From assembly GCF_964355755.1 (NCBI RefSeq), contig NC_092678.1, positions 21,054,922-21,118,921 of the forward strand: a DNA stretch of 64,000 bases, written 5' to 3'. Numbering within the stretch: the first letter of the stretch is position 1; each line of letters starts with the position of its first letter. Position numbers and translations under genes: made by a program. Under the pieces are notes generated by a model. That model was not told the origin of the DNA. It did no database searches and worked only from the letters and a program-made list of their open reading frames with translations. This DNA comes from Antedon mediterranea (taxonomy: Eukaryota > Echinodermata > Crinoidea > Comatulida > Antedonidae). Below are positions 1 through 11,446 of the stretch, in pieces.

Positions 1-293
1 TAAAATGACGTAATGCAAAACGTCATAAATACGTAGAAAGATGGGTACTCGGAGGTTCGTACGGCCGGGAGGACCAGCTTACGTTATGGTATTGTAACAG
101 GCCAGATGCTGGTCAGAAGATTATTTACATAGCACACTACGCAGTGACTAACGAGCATACGCATTTACATTTACTAGGTTTCTGAGCGTGCGCAGAATGT
201 ATTTTAAGCTCGATGTACTTGCGTAGTATGTCATATTTGAGCGGGGTTTGTTTCATCGTACGGCATTATATCATATCAGAAAAGTCATAGCAC

Positions 294-396
294 AATGCAT
301 GATGGGAAGGGTTTGGGAGCAATAGCGCCACTGTATAATACAAACTGTACATATTGGTGGTGGCGCTATTGCTCCAAAACCCTTCCCATTATGCAT
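294..396. repeat. Palindromic hairpin MITE, about 103 bp
   Basis: Two arms of about 36 bases (294-330 and 361-396) are near-perfect reverse complements around a 30-base loop. They begin AATGCATGATGGGAAGGG and end CCCTTCCCATTATGCAT. A transcript would fold into a long stem-loop. It looks like a very short non-autonomous DNA transposon; a microRNA-like precursor is a less likely alternative. No second copy was seen in the window. Confidence 0.7.
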
Positions 397-746
397 CGTA
401 GTAGTTATTTCTAACTTGTGACTAAATGTAAGTATGTAAATAGACAGGTATCAAACCCTGGAACTCTCTGGAAAATGGCAAGATAATATCGAAGTACGGA
501 ATCTAACCTACGCATCAAAAACAATATTGACAAGACTTAATCAATCCATGATAGCTTGACATAAAAATGACATTAACTAAAATTTAGGATTATTTATAAA
601 AGAAAAATGTCAATAACTAATCAATATGAGACATATATTGTACATATCAAACTCGTTGAATACATTTTCGTTAGATATCTGATATGACGAGTAAATTATC
701 TTTAAATGTATAGATAGATTGTAACAGTTTATTAAAATACAAACTT

Positions 747-855
747 AAGCTCTGTCTGTGCCCATATATGGACATGATGATGTAATATCACTACCATATT
801 TGGCTACATCACACTTTTTTGTCACATGAAGTTTGATAATGTAGACATAGATTTA
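747..855 (-). repeat. Family B MITE, partial copy
   Basis: Starts AAGCTCTGTCT and ends in a variant of the opposite terminus (TGTAGACATAGATTTA). The interior has CCATATATGG and CCATATTTGG, the CArG-like blocks typical of family B. About half the normal interior is missing. Strand is given relative to the orientation in which the CCAAATATGG blocks precede CCATATATGG. Confidence 0.75.
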
Positions 856-937
856 AGTGGTTTCAAAATCAACTATGAATATTGGTGTATGCAAAATAGG
901 CAGCTAAAATGTAATAACGGTATTACGATTTTTTCTC

Positions 938-1100
938 AAGCTTGGTTCCCACTAGGATGCAAAGAAATGACGTAATTTGATTAATTAAGCGTGGTTTCCA
1001 CTAGGACGTAACGCAAGGAAGTAAATCGCGACGCAAGCGAATTGACCAATCACAACCGACAGTTCGAATAATCCATCGCTTTTGATTGGTCAATTTTTTT
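938..1100 (+). repeat. Family A MITE, broken copy with doubled left end
   Basis: The family A terminus AAGCTTGGTTCCCACTAG appears at 938 and again, as AAGCGTGGTTTCCACTAG, at 988. The usual interior follows: ACGCAAG blocks, then GACCAATCAC facing GATTGGTC across a short hairpin. The right terminus is missing after about 1100. Confidence 0.75.
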
Positions 1101-1883
1101 ATTTCGTTAGATTTCTTTGTTTTATGTTGGAAAAATGCGGAAAAAATCGTCGATCTTTATCATCCTGGTGTAAATGAGCCTTTATTATCATTACAAAAAG
1201 AAATACGCCTACTATAAATATTTGTTTATTCTAATAATCATTTCAGTTGGAATTCTCAACATCAATGGTTCTATAACGTAAAACATAACACTATAAATAA
1301 TTGTATATGCAAAATTAACTGATGTCCATGATATACATACTGAAACAAAAATATTCTTTTTTGAAAGTTGGATGTGATTTATTGCTGTACGGTGATTTCG
1401 TTTCTAACTAGTCATTTGTGTTTGCTAATTACACTCGCGATACCTATGTATTCCCATTCTATCTATTGTTCATTCCAAGTATTCCTCGGTGACCAAGCTG
1501 TAGTTAGTTACCACGGAATATTTAATGATACACATGTTTCACTTTCTGTCAGTTGTTCATTTACATTTAAGACCGTTGATATGAATGATATATTAATGGC
1601 ACCTTTGGCGTTTCATAGGTAGTTTTTTGAAAAAAATCGAAACGTCGACTGGTGTTGGACTAATTTTAAAAATGTATGACATTAGTCTAGGTTCTAGACG
1701 GAATTTTTAGATAATTTGTTTCATATGTAGTAGAACAAAATTCAAAACGCCGACATAAACAGGACATACTACAGATTTGGGCAAGTTTAGTATGACATGT
1801 GTATAATATCTGTTAGGTGGTTCAACCACCTTCAGCATACAGTTAAGGTATGACCCGTAACGGCAATAGAAACTAATTCCTGA
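1101..1883. other. Intergenic stretch, no gene seen
   Basis: AT-rich sequence without a convincing coding region. An 84-codon open frame at 1368-1622 has no domain, no plausible splice context and ordinary intergenic composition. Confidence 0.5.
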
Positions 1884-2040
1884 CTATAGATACAATGTGT
1901 GATGTGCCAATATTATGTACATGATGATGTCATATCACTACCATATGTGGATATATCACTACCATATTTGGGCATATCACTACCATATTTGTGCACATAA
2001 CACTTTTTTTTAAACTAGTTTGAGTGTAGATAAAGCTTTA
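1884..2040 (-). repeat. Family B MITE copy
   Basis: Contains three tandem 'atatcactaccatat' modules, a GATGATGTCATATCAC block and the terminus TGTAGATAAAGCTTTA at 2025-2040. One module has a perfect CCATATTTGG; the others are mutated. The left terminus is diverged. Confidence 0.75.
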
Positions 2041-2530
2041 CTTCAAGTTATTCCTTTTAACTTGAATATTCTACTTCCTTTTTGCTTTATGCATTTTCAT
2101 TCATAATTATGTATTTCCTGTTGGTTTTTCTGAATTAATTAATACAATATATTACAACAATGCCATCTCTACGTTTGTTTGGCATTTATTGAATGATACA
2201 GTACAGTGTAATTATATGGCTTTTAATGCACTACCTGTATATATACTACATATGTACTATGTTGTATATTGTACATCGCATGCAGGGCTCAATAAAATAT
2301 TCACTTCTCTCTGTGATTTGACATTTAACGTTTCGTTTCATTCAGTCATTTCATTAGCATTTATTTTGCCAAATCAAGAAGAACAAGACTACATACGATT
2401 GAATATAAATTAGAACTAGGTAGGAGCCCGAGGTTTATCATTTGGAAAATAGAATCTCTTTTATACTAAAATAAATGGAATAGTTAATCTTATTTATTTG
2501 CAGTATGTTGGTTCGTTTCTCCAATTATAT

Positions 2531-2709
2531 GAGCTTTGTTTCCCACTAACGTAACTCAATGACGTAAACGCAACGCAATGACGTAAACGCAACGCAAGCG
2601 TGTTGACCAAACAAGCGACAGAGAATAATTCATCGTTTGTAATTGGTCAACTAATTTACGTTACGTTACGTAACGTCATTGTATTGCGCCTCTAGTGGGA
2701 ACCAAGCTT
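2531..2709 (+). repeat. Family A MITE, near-complete
   Basis: Left end GCTTTGTTTCCCACTAAC and right end TCTAGTGGGAACCAAGCTT are inverted repeats. Between them are doubled GACGTAAACGCAACGCAA blocks and a hairpin with GTTGACCAA and TTGGTCAAC arms. It is flanked on the right by TTAAG. Confidence 0.85.
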
Positions 2710-2826
2710 AAGACACACCGCAAGTGACAAATCACAAGTGATATTCGAACTGTCGCTTGTGATTGGTTAACTCGCTTTTGCGTTGGGCTAAATTACGTCG
2801 TTGCGTCTTAGAGTAACCCAAGTTTT
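2709..2826 (+). repeat. Family A MITE, diverged copy abutting the previous one
   Basis: Directly follows the copy ending at 2709. It keeps AAGTGACAAATCACAAG, CGCTTGTGATTGG and a degenerate right end (GTAACCCAAGTTTTA). The outer left terminus is shared with or lost into its neighbour. Confidence 0.65.
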
Positions 2827-3566
2827 AGTTAAATAATTTCTTAAACCCCAGTAGGCCTATTCCTTTCTCAGTAAGGCCTAACAACATGTCGCTGAGTTCT
2901 TTAATATTTTATTACCTAATAGATAGGCCTCTTATCCTACCAGTAAACTATATAATTCCCTGTTTAAACGACTATTAAATTAAATTGTCCTATTAAATTA
3001 AATGTAATACTGTATAAAGTTCTCCTTGAGTAGGAGGCCTATATTACGTCATCTGTTTCATTTGTTTTTATGGCTGTATGTTTTACATATTTTTCTCATT
3101 GACATAATCTCCTATAACCTTTTAACAACGACCATATTTTGTCGTAAAACAAATCGGAGGACATCTATGAAATTCGACATTCATGTATCGAATGGGATGC
3201 AGCAATATGTGGCGATATAGTTACCACCTGTTTGTCAGATCTCGACAGAGAAGGCCTCGAGATGATTTTACAACCAGCCATTATTCTAGCTAATGCATGG
3301 AATTGGCGTTCAGACGTGATATGAATTTCTCAGTTTTGTAATCAATGTATCGCTGCTGATATCTGAATGTAATTTTCTAACGAGATTATATTATTTGAAT
3401 GGCTTTTATTGGTTTTATGTGTACCTTTCGTTATTAACGTTATTAATTTGACGTACACGTACTATAAATAAAGAATATATAAATATGAATGATTTAACAT
3501 TTAATTTCTCGTTTGAAACAGATATTTTTGTTGTTCTATTTCTCGTTTATAGCTTTTAGCCACCTT
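2827..3566. other. Intergenic stretch, no gene seen
   Basis: AT-rich sequence with several TAGGCCTA-type octamers (about 2850, 2873, 2924 and 3033) and no supportable coding region. Confidence 0.5.
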
Positions 3567-3752
3567 AAGCTTTGTTCACACTCACACAAGGTTCCTTGTC
3601 CGGTAGCCAAATAAAAAAGGTGTAGGTCTACTGTTAGTAACCGTTCACACTCTCATTCCGGATTCCATACAAAACATGTAGGCTTATGTAATGTAAGCAC
3701 GTTATATCGTATATGGAGTTTCCTCCAACCACCAGTGTGAACGCAGTTTTAG
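3567..3752. repeat. Third MITE type with family A/B-like ends
   Basis: Left end (TTAAGCTTTGTTCACACTC, TTAA at 3565-3568) and right end (CCAGTGTGAACGCAGTTTTA) are imperfect inverted repeats. A second internal GTTCACACTCTCATTCC lies at about 3643. Spacing and terminus style resemble families A and B, but the interior is unrelated. No transposase frame. Confidence 0.55.
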
Positions 3753-4494
3753 CCGTGATAAATTCTAACATAATAATACTTTTTTTAGTTTTATAAAAAG
3801 CTTTTGTTGTTGCTGCTGTGATGATAGTATGAGATGCCACTTCAAAACTCAACAAATTTCTTTCGTCCATTTCTTTTGTTTCACTAGTGAATGCTTGTTC
3901 TTTTATTCCTTTCTGTAGTATTTAATGCAACCGTGGAGACGGCCATATGTCCAATTATATAGAGTAATTGGCCATCAGTTTCAGAATAACATGTCCAAAT
4001 AATCCATTCATGAGTGTTGTTAGGGACAGCTGATATCATAATTTCATCCAGACGTCTTTCAGAGCCTCGTCTAGAATTCATCATCCAGACGTCTAGCTGT
4101 CTTCATTTTAGAAATTGCTTAGATTAGGTGTCATTACCAATTGTTTTAAATGTCCATGTAACTAGTAGCTAGATCTTCCGTGTCTGTCATGACATACTCT
4201 CTACAAAGTCTATGCTTTTTTAAGCTGTCTATTCTAATTCATGCTTCGGCTTAAGAAATTCACACTGCCGCCGTGTTTCGGTGCTCTAATCAAGAAGGAA
4301 AACGACAATAATGTTGGCCTACTTTCAATAGAAATGTAACTTTGCTCCTACTCTATATATATTTTCGACAAAGCGCTGGTTTCAGCAGTGGTCGTATAGA
4401 AACGTAGCAAGAAACAGTAAAATTCTTTGTTTAGCCTTTTGGGCCAGGAAAGATACGTTCACACTGTAGCGTTGTGTCCAGTTTGCGCAAGCGT
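3753..4494. other. Intergenic stretch, no gene seen
   Basis: Contains short motifs (TTCACACTG at 4260 and 4453, a direct repeat of CCAGACGTC at 4048-4092) but no convincing gene. Minus-strand open frames here are short and lack any domain. Confidence 0.45.
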
Positions 4495-4613
4495 AAAGCT
4501 CTATCTACACTATAAAACTAGTTTTACCAAAAAAGTGGGTATGGCCAAATATGGCAATGATATGACATAATCGTTTCCATTAAGGATACATCATTTGACA
4601 GAGACAGAGCTTA
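4495..4613 (+). repeat. Family B MITE, short copy
   Basis: AAAGCTCTATCTACACTA at the left, GACAGAGACAGAGCTTA at the right, one CCAAATATGG block inside. Internally deleted relative to the ~170-bp family members. Confidence 0.75.
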
Positions 4614-4977
4614 AAATACAATGAATGGTGCTGAGATGTGAAAATCCAATATATCGTGTGAACCAACACTTAGTGAGCATGTGACAAAATTGTGCTTAAC
4701 TCTTGGAAAATGCAGTTATACGTCATTACAATTTTCTTCGAAATATGTCGAATACATATAATATAATTACCAACCGGATTTCGTATTGTGGATTTAATTA
4801 CAAATATTTATTCTAAACACATAAATCTATGATTAAATTAAGGATTGGTTATAATCAACACTTAAACAATTAAGTACTATTAATTCTAGAATAGCGTAAT
4901 GATGAATCGCGTTGTATTGTAAGCACTCATTTCAGAGTTATATTTAATAGCTTGAATGTAGGAAAACATTAATCGTC
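4614..4977. other. Intergenic stretch, no gene seen
   Basis: AT-rich, no repeat family or coding signal recognised. Confidence 0.45.
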
Positions 4978-5158
4978 AAGCGTGGTTCCCACTAGCGACG
5001 CAACGCAAGGACGTAACGCAACGCAAGTGAATTGACCAATCACAAGCGATGGCTTATTCGCTTGTGATTGCTAACTGTCTATAACTTCGCTTGTCATTGG
5101 TTAAAACGCTTGCGTTGCGTTTACGTCTTTGCGTTACGTTCTAGTGGGAACCAAGCTT
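4978..5158 (+). repeat. Family A MITE, full-length reference copy (181 bp)
   Basis: Complete inverted-repeat element: left end AAGCGTGGTTCCCACTAG, right end CTAGTGGGAACCAAGCTT. Order inside: GACGCAACGCAAGG, ACCAATCACAAGCGATGG, its partial complement TTCGCTTGTGATTG, a second hairpin arm CGCTTGTCATTGG, then TTGCGTTGCGTTTACG. Almost identical to the copy at 6298-6478. The element carries no open frame of note, so it is a non-autonomous DNA transposon. Confidence 0.92.
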
Positions 5159-5439
5159 CATCGTCACAAAAAGATCATGATTTTATTATTCCGCAATACA
5201 ATATTCAATTTATATTGTGTGGTTTGGTTTTTAATATACATTTTATAGTATATCGACAGGTGCTGTTTATTACATGTAATATATTGCTGCTATTTACGTA
5301 CTCTTGTGTAGTGCACTGACCTGGTGCTACACGTACGCTTTCAAGTAATACTACTACACGTACTACGCGTACGTACGTGTCAACATTTGTTGTTGCTGAA
5401 CACGTACCTTTGCGTAATTCGTTACTGCATGTTTCACGA

Positions 5440-5870
5440 GTCGTGTATAGTGCTACACGTACTACTGTGTAGTACAATGCTGTTAGCACATATAACGTTT
5501 GATAACTGTACGTTGCTACTACGCATACTATTGTTTCGTGTGTTACACATATAACGTTTGATAACTGTACGTTGCTGCTACTACATATTGTGTATATAGT
5601 GTTACCATGCTGTTAGCACATTATAACGTTTGATAACTGTACCTTGCTACTACACATACTATTGTGTCGTGTGTTACACATACGTTTGATAACTGTACGT
5701 TGCTGCTACATATTGTGTATAGTGCTACAACGCTGTTAGCACATATAACGTTTAATAACTGTACGTTGCTGCTACACATACTATTGTGTCGTGTGTTACA
5801 CATATAACGTTTGATAACTGTACGTTGCTGCTACACATACAATTGTGTTGTTTGTTGTTACATTATAACT
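5440..5870. repeat. Tandem repeat, unit about 60 bp, roughly six copies
   Basis: TATAACGTTTGATAACTGTA followed by CGTTGCTGCTACACATA recurs at about 5489, 5549, 5625, 5686, 5750 and 5808 with TATTGTGTCGTGTGTTACA between. Open frames crossing this block (both strands) are by-products of the repeat. Confidence 0.85.
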
Positions 5871-6089
5871 TTGTTACGATAATTGCTGTTACACACTATA
5901 GGTGTGCATTGCTGCAACATATACATGTTGTGGTGCCACAGTATCATTCTTCGCCTGCGTATGCCTTCCAGAAAACATTTCCTAATATGAACACAATGTT
6001 TGTTTTTCCCACCATACTAGTTAGTTACGTCGTAGTAATAACCGTCACACGCACACGTGCACACTACGTATATATGCTATTGTTCGTTC

Positions 6090-6297
6090 AGCGTGGTTAT
6101 CACTAAGACGCAGCGCAACGACGTATCAACGCAAAGTGCTGTATTGCATAATCACAAGTGGGAACCGACGACGCAACAATGCTACAAACATAGCAGGTTT
6201 GATTTTACGCAGGCGGGGGCAAACACAATTATGGGAAAGGCATTTTCTTACGTTGCGTAGGTTGCGCTATGTTGCGTCGCTAGTGGGAACAAGCATT
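6090..6297 (+). repeat. Family A2 MITE (longer variant, about 208 bp)
   Basis: Has family A-type ends (GCGTGGTTATCACTAAGACG and CGCTAGTGGGAACAAGC) but a different interior: CTGTATTGCATAATCACAAG, an internal GTGGGAACCGACGACGCAA, and CAGGTTTGATTTTACGCAGG with GCGGGGGCAAACACAATTAT. Related copies occur at 16460-16598 (minus) and 20611-20974. Confidence 0.85.
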
Positions 6298-6478
6298 AAG
6301 CGTGGTTCCCACTAGTGACGCAACACAAGGACGTAACGCAGCGCAAGTGAATTGACCAATCACAAGCGATGGCTTATTCGCTTGTGATTGCTAACCGTCT
6401 ATAACTTCGCTTGTCATTGGTTAAAACGCTTGCGTTGCGTTTATGTCCTTGCGTTACGTTCTAGTTGGAACCAAGCTT
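6298..6478 (+). repeat. Family A MITE, full-length (181 bp)
   Basis: Same length and nearly the same sequence as the copy at 4978-5158, only a handful of substitutions. Lies end to end with the A2 copy, flanked by ATT on the left and TTTAGG on the right. Confidence 0.92.
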
Positions 6479-7030
6479 TAGGCATTTTCTGTTTGATGAT
6501 ACAAAAGTGCTATTAACTTTTTAGCAAAATCAATCAACATATAATTGTTATTTCAAGTAACTCTAATCGCCATTACGAAGCATCTCAATCACTTATGCCT
6601 ATAATTAAAATAATGATCTAAAGAACTAATCTAGACCCTTGACGATTGAAAGCATTAATATGTCGTAATCACGATGTCATGTGATGTTGAAAACCAATCA
6701 AGTGATGGACAGTTTGCACATGTGACGTTGACAACCAACTTTCGGACAGTTGCTTGCATAGCTGGGTGTTTATTGTCGACGACCTCAACGACGTAAACGC
6801 CGTTTGACTTACGAATTGCATACGGTAAAATTAAAATATGTTTAATGGCAAGAACCGTTTATCTGATCGGATTTAAAATATACTGACAATATTCCTCGGC
6901 AATAAATTAATTAAAAGCTCAGAACTATTACAATAAAGAAAATTCTTTATTGTAATAAGTCCTGTGCTTTTAATATAAAAATCGCTTGAAATTTATACGT
7001 AGGAAAATTAGTTTAATATCCATTTTTTCT
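6479..7030. other. Intergenic stretch, no gene seen
   Basis: AT-rich. A short inverted repeat AGAATTCTTTATTGTAA lies near 6938-6960. No coding signal. Confidence 0.45.
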
Positions 7031-7039
7031 CATTTGAAA

Positions 7040-7200
7040 GCGGCAATTATTCAACCGCGGTACTTATTCAAATGCAGTACATATTCAACCGCGTTACATA
7101 TTCAACCGCGGTACTTATTCAACCGCAGTACTTATTCACGGTACATTTAGGCCTGCAACCACAGTACAGTACATACAACCGCTGTAATAATTCAACTGTG
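7040..7200. repeat. Short tandem repeat, unit about 17 bp
   Basis: ATTCAACCGCGGTACTT and close variants repeat about eight times, with a CpG-containing core (CCGCGG) that is unusual in this AT-rich context. Confidence 0.75.
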
Positions 7201-7279
7201 GTTCTTGCGCGCTCTACCATTGCGGTAATTGAGAATCCATCCCGCTGTTCTAATTTCCTTATTCGCGACATTGACACTT

Positions 7280-7725
7280 ATTTAACTTTCGACATTACTC
7301 AACAACGAACCTTAATCTATTAGTACGACACGTATTTAACTACGGTAGTTACTTTATACTTACTTCACAGCACTTATTTATAGAAAACCCATCTCGTTGT
7401 TATTCACTTATTTAACTTATTCGCCATTACTCAATAACGAACCTTAATATAATCTATTAGTGCGACACTTATTTAACTACGGTATATAGTTACTTTATTC
7501 TTACGTTGCAGCACTTATTTATAGAAAACCCATCTCGTTGTTTTTCATTTATTTAACTTAGTACTTATTCGACATTACTCAATAACGAACGTTAATCTAT
7601 TAGTACGACACTTATTTAAGTAAGGTAGTTACTTAATTCTTACGTTACAGTACTTATTTAACTACGATAGTTACTTTATTCTCACGTCACATCACTTATT
7701 TATGGAAACCCATCTCGTTGTTTTT
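7280..7725. repeat. Degenerate long tandem repeat, unit about 140-180 bp, three copies
   Basis: The modules CATTACTCAATAACGAACCT, AATCTATTAGTACGACAC, TACGGTAGTTACTTTATTC and GAAAACCCATCTCGTTG occur in the same order three times. Copies differ by insertions and deletions. Confidence 0.8.
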
Positions 7726-8793
7726 CTAATTTCCGTCGGCTTTGTTAGATAAACATTTCCCCCATTATGAATGATCAAATCTATTGAATGGAGTCATATT
7801 GACTTAAGGGCAAAGACGACGACTCTGCTGGTCAATTTTCAACAATGCATGTTTATATTTCTCGAGGCTATAAGTGCGCTGTTGTATAATCGCGATACAG
7901 TTGTCCAATGGTTAACATTTTAGGTTAAAATGGCAGCTTACGTTATTAAGAGCCTGTTCAGATATGTTTACAATAGGCCTATTGTTAAACCCAAATTAAC
8001 ATGTATGTATAATGTATGGATGGATATAATACAAGCATGATCCACGGGGAATTTACTCAATAATTTGTTACTGTTCGATGGACTAGTTTGGCACTTTATA
8101 TACAACGGTGCAACCGATACATACACACACCGTATCATGTCTAGCGACAATTAACATCTTTCTGTATCGCGCCTTCTGGCAGCAACATTCATCCCATATT
8201 AGATAATATAGCGTTTCTCTATCTTCTGTTTAGTTTCTATCTTTAATAATAAAAAAAAAACAATAACGTGTATGCTTTTTTATCATAAGATACCAACTCG
8301 GGAATACTTTAGATAAATACTGGTGATTTTTAATTGTATGAATGCGGTGCTGTCTTCTCGGCGAACACATTAGTTAAATGATAAATAGATAGGCCTAACA
8401 TGGCTTCGACAAGTATACATATTTAGCTGAATTTTCTAACAAATGAATTGATTAAACTGTCATAAAGCCTTGAGACGGTTTTTTGTTTACAGTTTCCAAA
8501 AACAATAAGTATGGTTAGTTCATGAATTATTGTAATTTGATAATGAATTCAGAGCTTTGACTTGAGGTGTTATTAAAATATGTCATATTTTGTCAAACAT
8601 CAATTATCATTTTTCCTAAGGCCAATTGCATTCGATTGAATTTGAATTAGCTATGTTTACTCAATCCATGCTGTATGTGCAGAATATATAAAAGAATATC
8701 CACAGATTATAGTTACCTTTTATAAAGGATCTATAGAAAATGCTGTAATAATGATAATATTAGCATTTTCAACACTAATTATTATTTCGACGT
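7726..8793. other. Intergenic stretch, no gene seen
   Basis: AT-rich with two TAGGCCTA-type octamers (7974, 8391). No coding region or known repeat supported. Confidence 0.45.
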
Positions 8794-8944
8794 AAAGCTC
8801 TGTCTACACTAGCAAACTAGTTTGACAAAAAAAAGTGCCCAAATATGGTAGTGATATACCCAAATATGGCAGTGATATCATAATGTCCATATATGGACAC
8901 ATCACATTTTGTTGTCACATAAAGTTTGATATTGTAGACATAGG
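8794..8944 (+). repeat. Family B MITE with three perfect CArG boxes
   Basis: Left end AAAGCTCTGTCTACACTA, then ACTAGTTTGACAAAAAA, CCAAATATGG at 8839 and 8860, CCATATATGG at 8887, then TTGTCACATAAAGTTTGAT and the right end TGTAGACATAGG. A good representative of the family. Confidence 0.88.
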
Positions 8945-10702
8945 TGGTGTGATACTCAAATTGTTGACAACAGCTATAGGTTTTTTTATTTTTGACCATG
9001 ATTGACTAGGCCTATAAACAATTTGTCCATGGACTGACGCGCATATAGGCCGATTGGTTGGTTTTTTTTTTTGTATGGTTGAAATAGATTTAAAAGTTGC
9101 CGTTCTTAATCAGCAAATGTAGTGATACGTATACACAGCATAACAACCCATATAAAGCCTATTTTACATTAGTGAAATTTGTTTGCACGAATCTAAAGCG
9201 TCATGTTATACGCATTCGCGGAGTGGAAACATGAATGCGCATGCGTATAAGCTGACGCTTTCGATTTGTGCGAACACATTCGCCTTGTGGAAAATTCCGT
9301 TTCCTTGTGAACATTGTGCTTTAATTGCCTTAATTTCCTTCCTCGAAAATATCGCATATCATACGCGCGCGTACTAAATCTGTACTATCATTATCGACTT
9401 TTCAACGCTCACGTAAAACGTATGTACTGTCATTAATGATTTTAATGATTTTCGAGCTAAATTATTCTAAAAATAATTACGCCAAGGGAGGAGGTTCGCT
9501 GGAATGAAATGGGATTTTTTCGCGTTATTGAAAATATATCTTGAAGCGATTGATCTCATTCTGTGAGATTATCAGCATTCAGTTATGGCATATATTGTCT
9601 GACTGCCATAACCATTCTAAATCCAATTGCAAGTACTGTAGGCTCAATTCACCCGATTATCCGTACTGTATCTTAATTTGTTCAGTATCTTTTCAAAGTT
9701 CCACGATACAGTATCACATATTCATCACATGTTACAGATTTAGGAGTGTTAACTGTGTCACGGTTACAACTGTGCTATAGGAATTTTAAGGTTAGCTTAT
9801 GATTAAGATAACAACAATCTCACATATGATACTGTATCTAGAAATGTGCATATTATTGTAATGTACAAATTACATTGTTATTGACATTTTCGTAGAAACC
9901 CTGAAAAAACCCTGGGAGGGATACCAATCTACTAATTAACATGTTATTAGGCCTAATCATCTTTAACCTCATCTATACTATGTTTTTTTCTCTGGCTTAC
10001 AATTTCCAATCGTGTTAATTTTCTTTTCAATCTCCCAGTGTAGCATCTTTGTAAGCTTCAAACGGATCAACGCAACCAGCGTCGATGTTTTGTCACAAGA
10101 ATATGTCCAATATTATGATATTTCGATACATCAATTTCGTAACATGTTCTTATGTGTGTCTGCTCGAGGGTTACGCACGCGATCGAGAGATTACATGCAA
10201 AAGCGTAAAAATAACATACGACTCATATCTGCGTTTGTGTGTTTAGAGCTAGGCCTATTTCCAAGGCATTAATTAGGTGTCGAAATGTCTATTTAGCCTT
10301 AGGACAAGACTTTAAATCTAGTGCACTATGGTAAATTAGTTTTTTGGAAAAATGACGACTTCAATGTTAAATTCAGGTTATGTACATAATAAAGTAAATG
10401 TAATATTTACATAAAAAATTTTTAAGTCAAATAATGATGGCGTCGTATATTTAGACATTTTCAGCATATGTTTGCACGAGCGTCGCCAAGGGGTTCGAAA
10501 TGGCAATCCTGTATGTTATCCCTTGGTTTCTTAAATTATGTTATATCATACAATTTGTCACCCTAATAAAAAAAATCGTCTTTGTTGTTTTCAATTTTTG
10601 TTTTTGTGGTTAATGTTGGGTTTCCACTTGAAGTTAACATAATGATTTTGATTAGGCCTAGATTTATTTTGCATAAAACAGTGTTTTCATTGATTGTTCA
10701 CC
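8945..10702. other. Intergenic stretch, no gene seen
   Basis: Several short open frames (for example 9183-9377, 9541-9780 and 10012-10272) have no recognisable domain and no splice context. Base composition is AT-rich but CpG is frequent, for example at 9188-9415. Confidence 0.45.
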
Positions 10703-11446
10703 CTACCCGAGCAGGAGTCCAACGAGGGTGTGTACCCGAGTAGGAGTCCTCCGAGGGTGTGTACCCGAGTAGGAGTCCTCCAAGGGTGCGTACCCGAGTA
10801 GGAGTCCTCTGAGGGTGCGTACCCGAGTAGGAGTCCTCTGAGGGTGCGTACCCGAGTAGGAGTCCTCTGAGGGTGCGTACCCGAGTAGGAGTCCTCTGAG
10901 GGTGCGTACCCGAGTAGGAGTCCTCTGAGGGTGCGTACCCGAGTAGGAGTCCTCTGAGGGTGCGTCCCCGAGTAGGAGTCCTCTGAGGATGCGTACCCGA
11001 GTAGGAGTCCTCTGAGGGTGCGTACCCGAGTAGGAGTCCTCTGAGGGTGCGTACCCGAGTAGGAGTCCTCTGAGGGTGCGTACCCGAGTAGGAGTCCTCT
11101 GAGGGTGTGTGCCCGAGTAGGAGTCTTTCAAAGGTGTGTACCCGAGTAGGAGTCTTCCAATGGTGCGTACCCGAGTAGGAGTCCTCCAAGGGTGTCTACC
11201 CGAGTAGGAGTCCTCCGAGGGTGTGTACCCGAGTAGGAGTCCTCCAAGGGTGCGTACCTGAGTAGGAGTCCTCCAGGGGCTCGTACCCGAGTAGGAGTCC
11301 AAGAGGGTGCGTACCCGAGTAGGAGTCCTCCGAGGGTGTGTACCCGAGTAGGAGTCCTCCAAGGGTGTGTACCCGAGTAGGAGTCCTCCAATGGGTGTGT
11401 ACCCGAGTAGGAGTCCTCCAAGGGTGTGTACCCGAGTAGGAGTCCT
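10703..11446. repeat. 29-bp minisatellite, about 25-26 copies
   Basis: Unit GTACCCGAGTAGGAGTCC plus CTCTGAGGGTGC. Central units are almost identical (CTCTGAGGGTGC). Edge units carry variants such as CTCCAAGGGTGTG, as expected if the centre is the most recently homogenised part. The unit is not a multiple of three and has no stop on the minus strand in any phase, which produces false open frames of up to 282 codons. Confidence 0.95.

Noticed and set aside
5205-5803. Short cysteine- and valine-rich frames on both strands
   Set aside because: Produced by the 60-bp tandem repeat containing ACGTTTGATAACTGTACG.
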